From contig NZ_JABRWO010000009.1 of NCBI RefSeq assembly GCF_013618625.1, forward strand, positions 310,001 through 374,000: a stretch of DNA of 64,000 bases, read 5' to 3'. Source of the stretch: Bremerella alba (GTDB taxonomy: Bacteria; Planctomycetota; Planctomycetia; Pirellulales; Pirellulaceae). Of this stretch, positions 18,761 to 28,536 are shown in pieces; within the stretch, counting starts at the first letter, position 1; each line of letters starts with the position of its first letter. Below the pieces are notes generated by a model, which did no database searches, was not told where the DNA came from, and was given only the letters and a program-made list of their open reading frames with translations. The translations under genes were made by a program, and so were the position numbers.

Positions 18761-19618
18761 ATGCTTTTCCCACTGATCGATGAAAATCCAACGCGTCGCT
18801 GGCCATTTGTGACCGTGGGACTGATTGCGATCAATACCTTACTATTGCTGGCGATGCTCGGTTTAGATCCGCTGGAGCACAACCGCCTGTTTCTCGAGTA
18901 TGGTTTCGTTCCCCAGCGCTTCACCGAAGCATTGAACTCTGGCGAGAATGTTCAGATTGATCTGAAGCAGCTTTTGCAGGGGTCGCCAGAAGCTCGAGAG
19001 GTTCTCGAAACGAGCAAAGATGACTCCGTCGTTACCTTGCCGGGTACGATGTCGGCAGCTTTGGGGACCATCTTTTCCTCAATGTTCCTGCACGCCGGGA
19101 TTGCTCACCTGTTGGGCAACATGTGGTTTCTGTGGATCTTCGGCAACAATGTGGAAGATCGCTTGGGGCATGTTCCTTACTTGTTGTTCTACTTGCTGGG
19201 GGGCATTTGTGCGGCAGTTGCCCACTGGGCTACGACAAGTTCAGCAGGGGCATTGATTCCGACGGTTGGGGCTAGTGGGGCCGTGGCAGTGATCTTGGGC
19301 GCGTATGCGGTAACTTATCCCAAGGCTCAGGTTCGCTGCATGTTGTTTCTGTTTGTCATCTTCTTCATGGTCGATCTGCCGGCTTTGGTTGTCCTGGGCG
19401 TTTGGATCACCTTTCAGCTAGTGCAGGGCTTGGGTGCTTTGCACGTGGGGCTCGATGGTGGTGTCGCCTGGTGGGCACATATTGGTGGGTTTCTCTTTGG
19501 AATGGCCATCATGCCGCTGCTTGCATGGATCATTCCGGACACCACCTACTCAGCGATTTCGAAACAGGAACGAGCGTTCCAATTCGACCCGCGTCGTCAC
19601 GATGATTTCCGTTTTTAG
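18761..19618 (+). CDS. Rhomboid-family intramembrane serine protease
   Basis: A 285-residue integral membrane protease. The catalytic dyad is Ser172 in VGASGAVAV and His240 in WWAHIGGFLFG, and HLLGNMWFLWIFGNNVE (about 116-132) is the typical second segment. Six or seven hydrophobic segments are seen. An insertion of about 55 residues (about 50-100) between the first membrane segment and the conserved core is longer than in GlpG. It is a likely operon partner of trmB, 22 bases downstream. Confidence 0.88.
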   Translation: MLFPLIDENPTRRWPFVTVGLIAINTLLLLAMLGLDPLEHNRLFLEYGFVPQRFTEALNSGENVQIDLKQLLQGSPEAREVLETSKDDSVVTLPGTMSAALGTIFSSMFLHAGIAHLLGNMWFLWIFGNNVEDRLGHVPYLLFYLLGGICAAVAHWATTSSAGALIPTVGASGAVAVILGAYAVTYPKAQVRCMLFLFVIFFMVDLPALVVLGVWITFQLVQGLGALHVGLDGGVAWWAHIGGFLFGMAIMPLLAWIIPDTTYSAISKQERAFQFDPRRHDDFRF

Positions 19619-19640
19619 TTTTATCGATTACGAATCTATT

Positions 19641-20288
19641 ATGGGCCGCAAAGCACTACCTAAGCTGAACCCTGACGTCGACTTCTCCCAGCACTTTTTT
19701 GAGTCGGATGTACTCGAAACGCGCCCGGACCTGCAGTCATACTTTCCCACTCAGCAGCCGCTCGAGATTGAAGTTGGTACTGGCAAGGGGCTGTTCATGA
19801 AGAACGCATCGGGCCAGTTCCCCCAGCACAACTTCCTGGGGATCGAGATCGCGTTCAAGTATGCTCGCTTTGCCGGTTACAAGCTGGCCAAGGAGGATCG
19901 CACTAACGCAGTCATGCTTCACGGCGACGGACAGAAGATCTTTCGGGAGATCGTCCCCAGCGATAGCTTAGAGGCCGTGCACGTCTATTTCCCAGACCCA
20001 TGGTGGAAGGCCCGGCATCATCGTCGTCGCTTGATGAACGAAGAATTTTGCCAGCAGATTCAACGTGTCCTGCGCCCCGGTGGCAAACTGCATTTCTGGA
20101 CCGACGTGCTAGATTACTTTGAGATGGCCGTCGAGACGTTGCACCAGGCAACCACGCTGCAAGGTCCCGTCGATGTCGACGAAACGCCGGCCGAGCACGA
20201 TCTCGATTACCGTACGCACTTCGAGCGGCGAATGCGGAAGAATGAGATGGACGTGTTTCGCAGCCAGTTCTTGAAGCCTGGGGCTTAG
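19641..20288 (+). CDS. trmB: tRNA (guanine-N7-)-methyltransferase TrmB
   Basis: Methylates N7 of G46 in tRNA with S-adenosylmethionine. The Rossmann-fold SAM motif reads EVGTGKG, and the family signature FPDPWWKARHHRRRL with the downstream TDVLDY segment is present. The ATG at 19641 (MGRKALPKL) gives 215 residues, close to the usual size. A longer frame reaching into the rhomboid gene is open, with an ATG at 19602, but lacks family character. Neither start has a clear ribosome site. Confidence 0.9.
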   Translation: MGRKALPKLNPDVDFSQHFFESDVLETRPDLQSYFPTQQPLEIEVGTGKGLFMKNASGQFPQHNFLGIEIAFKYARFAGYKLAKEDRTNAVMLHGDGQKIFREIVPSDSLEAVHVYFPDPWWKARHHRRRLMNEEFCQQIQRVLRPGGKLHFWTDVLDYFEMAVETLHQATTLQGPVDVDETPAEHDLDYRTHFERRMRKNEMDVFRSQFLKPGA

Positions 20289-20550
20289 GGGCTTGCGGTT
20301 TTCGGTGGCAATTCTTCCCCTGACCTCTACTATTTAAAGTGAGGGAGGCCTTTTAAGCCGAACGGAAGAACGCAAGCTTCGCCCGACCGGGGCGTAGCCT
20401 CTAGTTTGCGTGGACGCGGTTTTGTTACAATTGGCCACGAAAATCTGATAATGTTGGACGTTGTTCAGCTATGATGGCCCGCGTCGTCGTCATCTATGTA
20501 CTAACTGGGCTGAGCGATGACGCTTTCCATGCAGCGTAGATTATTTGGGT

Positions 20551-22263
20551 ATGAGTATGAGCTTAGCGGATGCAACCAACGGGGCTTTAGAGAAATGCCC
20601 TACCGGCATTATCGGCTTCGATGAAATAACTGGGGGAGGGCTGCCAAAAGGTCGGCCTACACTAGTTTGCGGAAATGCTGGCTGCGGAAAAACACTTTTT
20701 GGTTTAGAGTTTCTGGTCCGAGGTGTCGTGAGTCATGGAGAGCCGGGCGTCTTCATGGCCTTCGAGGAAACGGCTGAAGATCTAACCAAGAACGTGAAGT
20801 CGCTGGGTTTCGATCTCGAAGATTTGGTTGAGAAAGAAATGCTATCGGTGGACCACGTTCACGTGGAACGCAGCGAAATTGAGGAAAACGGCGAGTACGA
20901 CTTAGATGGACTGTTCATCCGGTTAGGGCTTGCGATTGACTCTGTCGGGGCGAAACGCGTTGTTCTGGACACGCTCGAAACGCTGTTCTCTGGCCTATCG
21001 AACACTGCCGTATTGCGGTCAGAGTTGCGACGTTTATTTCGTTGGCTGAAAGACAAAGGTGTCACCGCTGTGATCACAGCAGAGCGTGGTGCTGGAGCGT
21101 TGACGAGGCATGGATTAGAAGAATACGTTTCGGACTGTGTGGTGGTCCTCGACCATCGAATAACCGATCAGGTAGCGACCCGAAGAATACGCGTGGTCAA
21201 ATATCGCGGTTCGTCGCATGGTACTAACGAATACCCATTCCTGATCGACGAAGGAGGGTTCGACGTTCTCCCAATCACGTCGGTAGGTCTCGACCATCCT
21301 GCTAGTGAAGAGCGGATTTCATCTGGATTGGATCGACTCGATACCATGCTAGGTGGTAAAGGGTTTTATCGCGGTAGCAGCATTCTCGTATCTGGTACGG
21401 CAGGGACAGGAAAGAGCAGTCTTTCTGCTGCATTTGTCGATGCTGCCTGCCGTCGAGGAGAGAAGGCCGTCTATTTTGCTTTTGAGGAATCCCAGAACCA
21501 GATTCTTCGGAATATGAAGTCAATTGGTATCGATTTGCAGCCGCATCTCGACAAGGGACTGCTTCAGTTTCGTGCCGCGCGCCCGACAACGCAGGGTTTA
21601 GAAACCCACCTTGCGATTATGTACAAGGTTATTCGTGAGACCAAACCCCAAGTGGTGGTGGTGGATCCAATTACTAACTTTATTTCTGTCGGCACTTACG
21701 AAGAAATAAAGTCGATGCTGATGCGTCTTGTCGACTTTCTTAAGGCGACTCAGACGACCGGTTTCTTTACGAGCCTGAACCACGGAAATCTTGTCACTGA
21801 GCAGACCGACATTGGAATATCTTCGCTCATCGACTCCTGGCTTTTGCTGAAGGATCAGGAATGTAACGGAGAGCGTAATCGCGTCTTGTACTTGCTCAAG
21901 TCCCGTGGAATGCCGCATTCAAATCAAGTTCGCGAATTCCTGATTACCAGCAGTGGAATTGACTTGGTGGACGTCTACACTGGCCCCGAGGGCGTTCTCA
22001 CTGGTTCGGCACGACTGGCCCAGGAAGCGAAAGAACGGGCCGCAGCCAATATTCGTGAACAAGAGATTCGGCGGAAGCAAGGTGAACTAGATCGAAGACG
22101 CCGATCCATCGAAGAGAAAATTGCTGAGATGCGTTCAGACTTCGAGGAAGAAGCAAGCGAGTTAGAGTTGATCTTAGCTCAAGCTCGAAAGCAAGAAAAG
22201 CAACGTGAACTAGACCGTTCGGAATTAGCTGCCAGTCGCAAGGCAGATGTCCATTCAACATAA
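20551..22263 (+). CDS. kaiC: KaiC-like double-ATPase circadian/signalling protein
   Basis: A 570-residue KaiC homologue with two RecA-like domains. CI has Walker A GNAGCGKT (41-48) and the catalytic pair E72-E73; CII has GTAGTGKS (282-289) and E312-E313. The phosphorylation region of cyanobacterial KaiC (T426, S431, T432) aligns by pattern with T419, S424 and S425, so an autophosphorylation cycle is possible with Ser in place of Thr at the last site. Residues 490-560 form an extra charged coiled coil. kaiB follows at once and then a hybrid kinase; no kaiA is seen. The ATG at 20551 is chosen over a TTG 6 bases upstream. Confidence 0.92.
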   Translation: MSMSLADATNGALEKCPTGIIGFDEITGGGLPKGRPTLVCGNAGCGKTLFGLEFLVRGVVSHGEPGVFMAFEETAEDLTKNVKSLGFDLEDLVEKEMLSVDHVHVERSEIEENGEYDLDGLFIRLGLAIDSVGAKRVVLDTLETLFSGLSNTAVLRSELRRLFRWLKDKGVTAVITAERGAGALTRHGLEEYVSDCVVVLDHRITDQVATRRIRVVKYRGSSHGTNEYPFLIDEGGFDVLPITSVGLDHPASEERISSGLDRLDTMLGGKGFYRGSSILVSGTAGTGKSSLSAAFVDAACRRGEKAVYFAFEESQNQILRNMKSIGIDLQPHLDKGLLQFRAARPTTQGLETHLAIMYKVIRETKPQVVVVDPITNFISVGTYEEIKSMLMRLVDFLKATQTTGFFTSLNHGNLVTEQTDIGISSLIDSWLLLKDQECNGERNRVLYLLKSRGMPHSNQVREFLITSSGIDLVDVYTGPEGVLTGSARLAQEAKERAAANIREQEIRRKQGELDRRRRSIEEKIAEMRSDFEEEASELELILAQARKQEKQRELDRSELAASRKADVHST

Positions 22264-22270
22264 GGAGCTG

Positions 22271-22606
22271 ATGATGGTGCAGAGTTCCGAGTCTTGGGCG
22301 ACTGGATCCCAGGAGCCAGTTACCGATACGACTGAGACATGGCGACTTCGACTCTATGTCGCTGGTCGTACACCTAAGTGCGTCAATGCATTTGACAATC
22401 TTAAGCGTTTTTGTGAGGAGCATATGGCAGGGCGATACGAGATTGAGGTGATTGACCTTCTCGAGAACCCGAGACTCGCCAAGGACGATCAGATAATCGC
22501 CATACCAACTTTAGTAAGAAAACTTCCGGAGCCATTGCGTAAGATCATCGGAGATCTTAGCGACGCCGAGCGGATGTTAGTTGGATTCGATATAAAGTCC
22601 AAGTAA
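22271..22606 (+). CDS. kaiB: KaiB-like thioredoxin-fold protein
   Basis: A 111-residue KaiB homologue. It carries the family strings [33 protein letters not shown] and KIIGDLSD, which closely match cyanobacterial KaiB. In the clock, KaiB switches fold and binds the CI ring of KaiC. AAGGAG overlaps the kaiC stop and sits 3 bases before ATG 22271 and 6 bases before ATG 22274, so either could be used. A polar N-terminal extension of about 22 residues precedes the core. Confidence 0.92.
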   Translation: MMVQSSESWATGSQEPVTDTTETWRLRLYVAGRTPKCVNAFDNLKRFCEEHMAGRYEIEVIDLLENPRLAKDDQIIAIPTLVRKLPEPLRKIIGDLSDAERMLVGFDIKSK

Positions 22607-22646
22607 GGCTTCCCAGCCTGATGTTAGAGCTTATTCGGAAGAAACG

Positions 22647-24371
22647 ATGACGGATCCTACGATAGAAGGTGAAAGCGATGACCAACAATCGCTTAAGAAT
22701 GAGATCGAGGTCCTGCGTCAAGAGAATCAACGGCTTCGATCCGCTCTTGAAGAGATGCATTTCAAGCTCGCTGAACCGGAGGAAGTGATCCGCGCTATCC
22801 GGCACGGCGAGGTTGACGCACTGATCGTTCAGGAATCGGGAAAGGAGGAGGTTTACTCTCTACAGCGATTTGATTCGGTATATCGTGCCGTGGTCGAAGA
22901 GTGTTTTCCTTTTGGCGTCTGGCTTGCTAAGCCATCGGGCAAACTTCTTTACGTCAGCCCATCGTTTGTAAACCTTCTAGAATCCGACTTTAGCACCTTT
23001 GCCGAGAAGGGGCAGTTTTTCTTTTTACCGCGTGAAATTCGTGATGAAATTGAAAATAAATGGGAAGAGTCTCGCCGTTCCGGCAATCCATTTAGTGTCG
23101 AGTATTCTGTTCCCTTGCAAGACGGTTCCGTAAAAAACATCTGGACCCAAGGCATTCTAGCTGAGACGCACGATGGGCAGCCGCATTGGGTAGGTGTCAA
23201 TATCGACATCACGGAACTCACGCAGTTCAAAGACGAGATTCGCCATCAGTCGAAAGCGTTGCAAGAGGCGGATCGTCGCAAAGACGAGTTTCTGGCAATT
23301 CTCGCACATGAATTGCGAAACCCGTTAGCTCCGATTCGTACCGGGTTAGACCTTTTGAAATTCACGGGAGACGATCCGGAGTTGGCGGAGCAGACCCGCG
23401 AAATGATGGAGGAGCAGGTAAAACAGGTCCTCCGGTTAATCGACGACCTGTTCGAGATCTCCCGATTTACTAGTGGAAAGCTCGAACTACGCAAGGCATC
23501 GACGGATATTCGTTCGGCAATTCGCAACGCGCTCGATGCAACCCGTCCTCTCGTGATTGAGTCGGATCACACTTTAGAGTTGGATCTTCCCCCTGAGCCG
23601 ATCTACGTGGATGGGGATCCCGTACGGCTCTCACAGATATTCACGAACCTGATCAACAACGCCTGTAAGTATACCGACTCAGGTGGAGAAATCGCGATAA
23701 GTGCGTCGATGGATGGCGGCGACGTGACCGTATCGATTCAAGACAACGGCGTAGGCATTTCGGCCGAACATCTTCCCAAGCTATTTCAGATGTTCTCGCA
23801 AATCGATTCTCCGCTTGATCGATCTAAGGGAGGGCTGGGGATTGGCCTGTCGCTGGTGCAAGGGTTGGTTGAAATGCATGGCGGGACGGTTGAGGTGCAT
23901 AGCGATGGCCCTGGTACAGGAAGCACATTTACGGTCCGAATTCCCGTGCTGACCGATGAACCGGAACCAGCCCAATCGGGAACTACCGAGCACAGGGCGA
24001 TCGACGAGAAATCGCGGGTTCTTATTGTCGACGATAATAAAGAGGCGGTTCGTATGATGGCCGCCCTTCTGAAGCTCATGGGGAACGAGGTTGAAACGGG
24101 GCACGATGGTTACGATGCGGTCAGGCTAACCGAGTCGTTTCGTCCTCATTTCGTGCTCTTAGATATTGGCATGCCGAATATGAACGGTTATGAAGCCGCA
24201 CGCCGTATTCGTAGCCAATCGGGCGGGCGTGAAGTTGTTTTAATCGCCGTCACAGGCTGGGGACAGTCAAACGATCGGGATCGTGCGGCGAGTGCAGGGT
24301 TCGATCATCATGTGACTAAGCCTGTCGAAGCGTCTGTCATCCAGACGATCTTGCGTAGCCATAAGAAATAA
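22647..24371 (+). CDS. Hybrid sensor histidine kinase (PAS-HisKA-HATPase-REC)
   Basis: A 574-residue cytoplasmic kinase without membrane segments. In order: a short coiled coil (about 14-40), a PAS domain (about 80-195), HisKA with H221 in LAHELRNPLAP, an HATPase domain with N337 in INNACKY and G-boxes DNGVG and GGLGIGLSLV, and a C-terminal receiver with phospho-acceptor D506 in LLDIGMP. It is the third gene of the kaiC-kaiB unit, 40 bases after kaiB, and may carry the KaiC state to a phosphorelay, analogous to SasA but with a PAS input instead of a KaiB-like sensor. Confidence 0.92.
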   Translation: MTDPTIEGESDDQQSLKNEIEVLRQENQRLRSALEEMHFKLAEPEEVIRAIRHGEVDALIVQESGKEEVYSLQRFDSVYRAVVEECFPFGVWLAKPSGKLLYVSPSFVNLLESDFSTFAEKGQFFFLPREIRDEIENKWEESRRSGNPFSVEYSVPLQDGSVKNIWTQGILAETHDGQPHWVGVNIDITELTQFKDEIRHQSKALQEADRRKDEFLAILAHELRNPLAPIRTGLDLLKFTGDDPELAEQTREMMEEQVKQVLRLIDDLFEISRFTSGKLELRKASTDIRSAIRNALDATRPLVIESDHTLELDLPPEPIYVDGDPVRLSQIFTNLINNACKYTDSGGEIAISASMDGGDVTVSIQDNGVGISAEHLPKLFQMFSQIDSPLDRSKGGLGIGLSLVQGLVEMHGGTVEVHSDGPGTGSTFTVRIPVLTDEPEPAQSGTTEHRAIDEKSRVLIVDDNKEAVRMMAALLKLMGNEVETGHDGYDAVRLTESFRPHFVLLDIGMPNMNGYEAARRIRSQSGGREVVLIAVTGWGQSNDRDRAASAGFDHHVTKPVEASVIQTILRSHKK

Positions 24372-24491
24372 CGACGCAGACAGAGGCCTGGCCGTCGACG
24401 CGTTGCTCGTCAAACGGCTTATTGCTTTCTGTCATTTCAGCCGGAAGAAGCACTTCGTGGATTGGCTTCGACAAGCGGGACAGCCTTAAGG

Positions 24492-26111
24492 TTAGGCTCC
24501 GGTCGAATGGGCCGCTTGTTCTTCGTCGCGGCGTTCGTAGGTACGGCTATCGCCGGTTTCCTGATCCTTCGTCTCCAGGGCGATTTGATAGAGCCGTTCG
24601 CCCCCTTCGGTTGGGTACTCTCCGGTGATGCAGGCCTGGCATAGTTCATTGCTGGAAAAGTTAACTGCCCTGGCAATGGAATCGACCGGCAAGTAACGCA
24701 GCGAATCGGCTCCCAGTTGCTCGGCCATTGCATCCTGCATTTCTTCGGTCAGCAGGAAGCTGTCGCCCATAAACTTCGGAGCGAATAGCTCGCTGATGGT
24801 CGACATGTCGATGCCGTAAAAGCATGGGGCGATGATCGGTGGACAGGCCACGCGGACGTGAATTTCTTTCACCCCGCCACGCTCACGAAGACGGTTGATG
24901 AGAACCTTCATGGTGGTGCTGCGGACGATGGAGTCTTCAACAAGGAAGATTCGCTTGTCTTCCAAGACTTCGCGTAGCGGTGTGTATTTGATTTCCGCAG
25001 CCCGGCGTCGTTTGCTACCAGTTTCGATAAACGTACGACCGGAATACCGGTTGCGGATCAGACCTTCGCGGGAAGGGATACCCAGTTTGAACGCCATCGC
25101 GTCGGCAGCCGCTTTGCTGGTATCGGGCACAGGGACAACGATGGTATCGCCATCGTCCAGTGGAATGTTGTCTCGCTCGAGTTCGATCGCCGCGAGTTCT
25201 TCCCCCAGGTTGGTGCGGCTCACGTAGACACTTTGCCCATCGAGCGTGCTGGCCACATTAGCGAAATAGATCCACTCGAAAAAGCAATGTGCTTTCCGCT
25301 GTGGTTCGATGAACTGCTTTACTTCGATCTTGCCGTCGGTAATGGTGACGGCCTCGCCTGGCTCGACGTTCCGGATTTCGTCTTCCTCGAAGCCAATATT
25401 GACCAACGCGACACTTTCGCTTGCGGCGGCAAACAGGGGGCCAGATACGGCGTAGCATAGCGGCTTGATGCCGTGAGGATCGCGGGCCACGAGCATTTCG
25501 CCGTAAGCATTGAGCATGACCAAGCTGTACGCCCCGTCAAATCGCGGTGCAGCGCGTTTGAGGGCCTCGAACATGGTAATCCGCTTTTCCCCGGTCATCT
25601 CACGGCTTAGCTCGTGCATGATGATTTCGGTGTCGGTTTCGCGGCTCAGATGGTGGTCGTCGTCGGCCAATAAGCGGTCGCGGAGTTCGCTGTAGTTGGA
25701 AAGCTGCCCGTTAAAGGCGAAGCTGAACCACTTATGTTTGACCAGGTGGTGCCGCTCGAAAGGCTGGGCATAGCTTCGATCGTCCTGCCCGCATGTTGCA
25801 TAGCGAACGTGGCCAATCGCTGCGCGGCCAGCGTATTCCTTCATCAGGGCTTCGCTCTTGGCACGATGCGACAAGCGAAACACTTCTTGGACGGTACCGA
25901 TGTCTCGGTGCGTGTCGATCAGTTGGTTTCGCTTGGGGTGGTACGTAGTGAACCCGGCGGCCAATTGGCCACGATTTTGGATATCGAGGAGCATTCGCGG
26001 CATGATCCGCGAGACTTCATCGGGGCCTTGATCAGGAGAGAGAGGGCTTTCTTCGTCGCCTGGGAGATGGTAAATCGCCGCGATACCACATTCGTGGAAG
26101 AGTTCACTCAT
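24492..26111 (-). CDS. purF: Amidophosphoribosyltransferase PurF
   Basis: Commits PRPP and glutamine to purine synthesis. The 539-residue protein has a short propeptide before the glutaminase nucleophile Cys8 (ECGIAAI) and the PRPP loop [10 protein letters not shown]. It is of the Bacillus type with a likely [4Fe-4S] cluster: Cys residues in [17 protein letters not shown] and LCQACITG match the known ligand positions of that subgroup. The N-terminal domain carries inserts relative to the family, and the last 25 residues are polar. Confidence 0.9.
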   Translation of the reverse strand: MSELFHECGIAAIYHLPGDEESPLSPDQGPDEVSRIMPRMLLDIQNRGQLAAGFTTYHPKRNQLIDTHRDIGTVQEVFRLSHRAKSEALMKEYAGRAAIGHVRYATCGQDDRSYAQPFERHHLVKHKWFSFAFNGQLSNYSELRDRLLADDDHHLSRETDTEIIMHELSREMTGEKRITMFEALKRAAPRFDGAYSLVMLNAYGEMLVARDPHGIKPLCYAVSGPLFAAASESVALVNIGFEEDEIRNVEPGEAVTITDGKIEVKQFIEPQRKAHCFFEWIYFANVASTLDGQSVYVSRTNLGEELAAIELERDNIPLDDGDTIVVPVPDTSKAAADAMAFKLGIPSREGLIRNRYSGRTFIETGSKRRRAAEIKYTPLREVLEDKRIFLVEDSIVRSTTMKVLINRLRERGGVKEIHVRVACPPIIAPCFYGIDMSTISELFAPKFMGDSFLLTEEMQDAMAEQLGADSLRYLPVDSIARAVNFSSNELCQACITGEYPTEGGERLYQIALETKDQETGDSRTYERRDEEQAAHSTGA

Positions 26112-26470
26112 AGAATTTCAATTCAATCCTGCCGAGTTTACAGAGCCCCCCCAATCGAGATCGACATGAATGGGGGCGTGGGCCGGAAGTAGCAAGCACG
26201 TCATCATTCTAGGGGCGAAGGTAAGAATCCTCAACCGTCGCCGCCGCGAAGTCTCGGATTACCCTAATCCTTTTCTGCAACTGGGCGGAGGGTCTCTTCC
26301 GGCAGGGCGAACTATCCTTGCTTAAGAGCGATTCAAGCGAGAATCGGTAGGGAAGCTCGATTCACGCACTGAGCACCTCATCAAAGCGTGAACCCCCATG
26401 GCAACTAAGCCGTCAGGGTCTAAGATAACGTTACCAAACCACTTAAGTGTTTTCTTGAAACCTCGCCACC
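26112..26470. other. Intergenic region between divergent purF and proB
   Basis: A 359-base spacer between two divergent biosynthetic genes. It should hold both promoters, but I cannot identify convincing -35/-10 pairs. No gene or clear hairpin is seen. Confidence 0.4.
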
Positions 26471-27613
26471 ATGACCGATTTGCTGCGGCAGGAAATCGCC
26501 ACGTCCGCCCACACCATCGTCGTGAAAGTAGGAACTCGCGTTCTTACCTCCGATCAAGGCGTCCTCAGCGAAGAACAGATCACCCAACTGGGGAGGCAGC
26601 TGTCGCAATTAGCGGCATCGGGTCGACGCGTGGTGCTCGTTTCCAGCGGCGCAGTCGGGGCTGGGATGAGTCAACTCGGTTTGAAGCAGCGTCCAACGGA
26701 CTTGGCAAAGTTGCAAGCGGTGGCAGCGGTGGGACAGGCGAAGCTGATTGAATTGTACGACCGCGTGCTGCGCGATAACGGCCGGCATGCCGCCCAGGTG
26801 CTTCTCACGGCGGAAGATCTCGACGACCGGACGCGTTACCTGAACATTCGAAACACGCTGCTGAGCGTTCTCGACTTCGGTGCAATCCCCATTATCAACG
26901 AGAATGATACCGTTGCCGTCGAAGAACTGATGCTCACCTTCGGCGATAACGATCGTCTGGCTGCTCGGGTCACCAACCTTTTGCGGGCCCCGCTGCTTAT
27001 TCTTCTTTCTGACGTTCAGGGGTTATACAACGGCTCGCCAGAACTGTCCGAGTCGAAGCTGCTGTCGGTAGTGCCCAAGCTGGACGAAGAGATCATGAGC
27101 TTTGCCCGGGACAAGAAGACGGGGCATTCCAAGGGGGGCATGGCCAGCAAGTTGGAAGCAGCCCGGATGGTGACCTCGACCGGCGAGAATATGATCATCG
27201 CCTCGGGCAAAGTGCCCAATGTGCTGCCGCGGCTGATGGACGGAGAAGATCTAGGAACACTCTTTCTCGCTCAGGGCAAAGCCGTCACGCCGCGTAAACG
27301 CTGGATAGGTTATTCCGTTCAGCCGCGTGGCGAACTGGTGGTCGACGACGGAGCCGTCAAGGCGCTAGGCGAGAAAGGGAGAAGCCTGCTGCCGATCGGC
27401 GTGACCGAAGTTCGTGGGACGTTTCAGAAAGGAGATGTGGTTCGCGTCTGCAACGGCCAAGGCCAGGAAATTGCTCGCGGTTTGACGAACTACACTTCGG
27501 AAGAAATCGGCAAAATCCAGGGCAAGCAAACCGATCAAATCGAAGGCATTCTCGGGCATCACCCGTACGATGAGATTATTCATCGCGACAATCTAACGGT
27601 GAGTCGGGTTTGA
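26471..27613 (+). CDS. proB: Glutamate 5-kinase ProB
   Basis: Phosphorylates glutamate in the first step of proline synthesis. The amino-acid-kinase domain (about 1-260) has VVKVGTRVLT at the ATP-binding start, LVSSGAVGAG, INENDTVAV and GDNDRLAARV. A PUA domain (about 283-370) follows, giving the common long form of 380 residues. No proA lies next to it. Confidence 0.93.
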   Translation: MTDLLRQEIATSAHTIVVKVGTRVLTSDQGVLSEEQITQLGRQLSQLAASGRRVVLVSSGAVGAGMSQLGLKQRPTDLAKLQAVAAVGQAKLIELYDRVLRDNGRHAAQVLLTAEDLDDRTRYLNIRNTLLSVLDFGAIPIINENDTVAVEELMLTFGDNDRLAARVTNLLRAPLLILLSDVQGLYNGSPELSESKLLSVVPKLDEEIMSFARDKKTGHSKGGMASKLEAARMVTSTGENMIIASGKVPNVLPRLMDGEDLGTLFLAQGKAVTPRKRWIGYSVQPRGELVVDDGAVKALGEKGRSLLPIGVTEVRGTFQKGDVVRVCNGQGQEIARGLTNYTSEEIGKIQGKQTDQIEGILGHHPYDEIIHRDNLTVSRV

Positions 27614-27885
27614 ATGTGCCATCCGTTGCGTTGAAATTCAAAGTCTATCGTTGCCTGATTCTGTGTTTTCGTCCCAATTTGAAGAAATTCTTGACAACCT
27701 TGGATACGCTTGCGTGACAATCAGTTTGGTGAGGCGAAATTCGAATCACGACAACCGTCATTTCTAAGTGATTGTCCGTTGTGATTGGATCGATTCGCCC
27801 GTCATCTTCAGGGTGATTTCGCCTTATCAGCTTGTCTGGGAAGCACTTCTCGTCACATCGTCGAATATTCGGGGGAGCATTTATC

Positions 27886-28443
27886 GTGATTGGATACGAG
27901 ATAACGGCCAGATGCCATAAGTTGAAGTATGCTCGGTCTTATAGCGGTTGGTTTGAAGGGGACCCCAAACTGGAGAGCAAAGCCAAAGAAGTGGCGGCGA
28001 AGGCGGTGATGAAGCAAGTCGCCAAGCAAGGGGTCAAGCTCTTTATTAGTGCCTCGGCAGGCAGCGTCGTGACGGTGGCGGATATTGTCTCTAAGCCACT
28101 GCAAGGACTCGGCTCGGCGGCAGGGCAGTTGATCGCTGGCAACATCTTGAAAATCAATCGTCTGTTGGCCGGACAAGGAGTTGTTTTTAATGACATCGCC
28201 GTGAGCTTGTCAGGCGACTTCGAGGGAGGTTACCGGATCGACACGGATGCAGACCTAGAAAAGCTGCCTCACCTGTTGGCGCTCATCCCGGAAAAAGGAA
28301 CGACCGATTCGTTCATGGGGGAATCGGTGTTAGAAATGGCTGTGATGGCCCACGTCAATTTTGCACGCTATTTGCGTCAGTTCCACCTGAAGACAGGGGC
28401 GAATCAGACATTATATCACTTGGAAGTTAAGGTCGATGTGTGA
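27886..28443 (+). CDS. Hypothetical protein with hydrophobic middle segment
   Basis: A 185-residue protein I do not recognise. GGGGGAG upstream supports the GTG start at 27886 over the longer frame. Residues about 50-105 are Ala/Gly/Val-rich and could form helices that enter a membrane; the C-terminal half is soluble-looking. No motif is seen. It is not co-directional with the symporter unit that follows. Confidence 0.5.
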   Translation: MIGYEITARCHKLKYARSYSGWFEGDPKLESKAKEVAAKAVMKQVAKQGVKLFISASAGSVVTVADIVSKPLQGLGSAAGQLIAGNILKINRLLAGQGVVFNDIAVSLSGDFEGGYRIDTDADLEKLPHLLALIPEKGTTDSFMGESVLEMAVMAHVNFARYLRQFHLKTGANQTLYHLEVKVDV

Positions 28444-28536
28444 TCGCCTTCGGTTGATTGACTCGGGCTCAAAGCGAATCGGGGGCGAGTTGCCTCCCGA
28501 TTGCGTTGAAAATACGTCGTGCGACGCGACGCTTGC

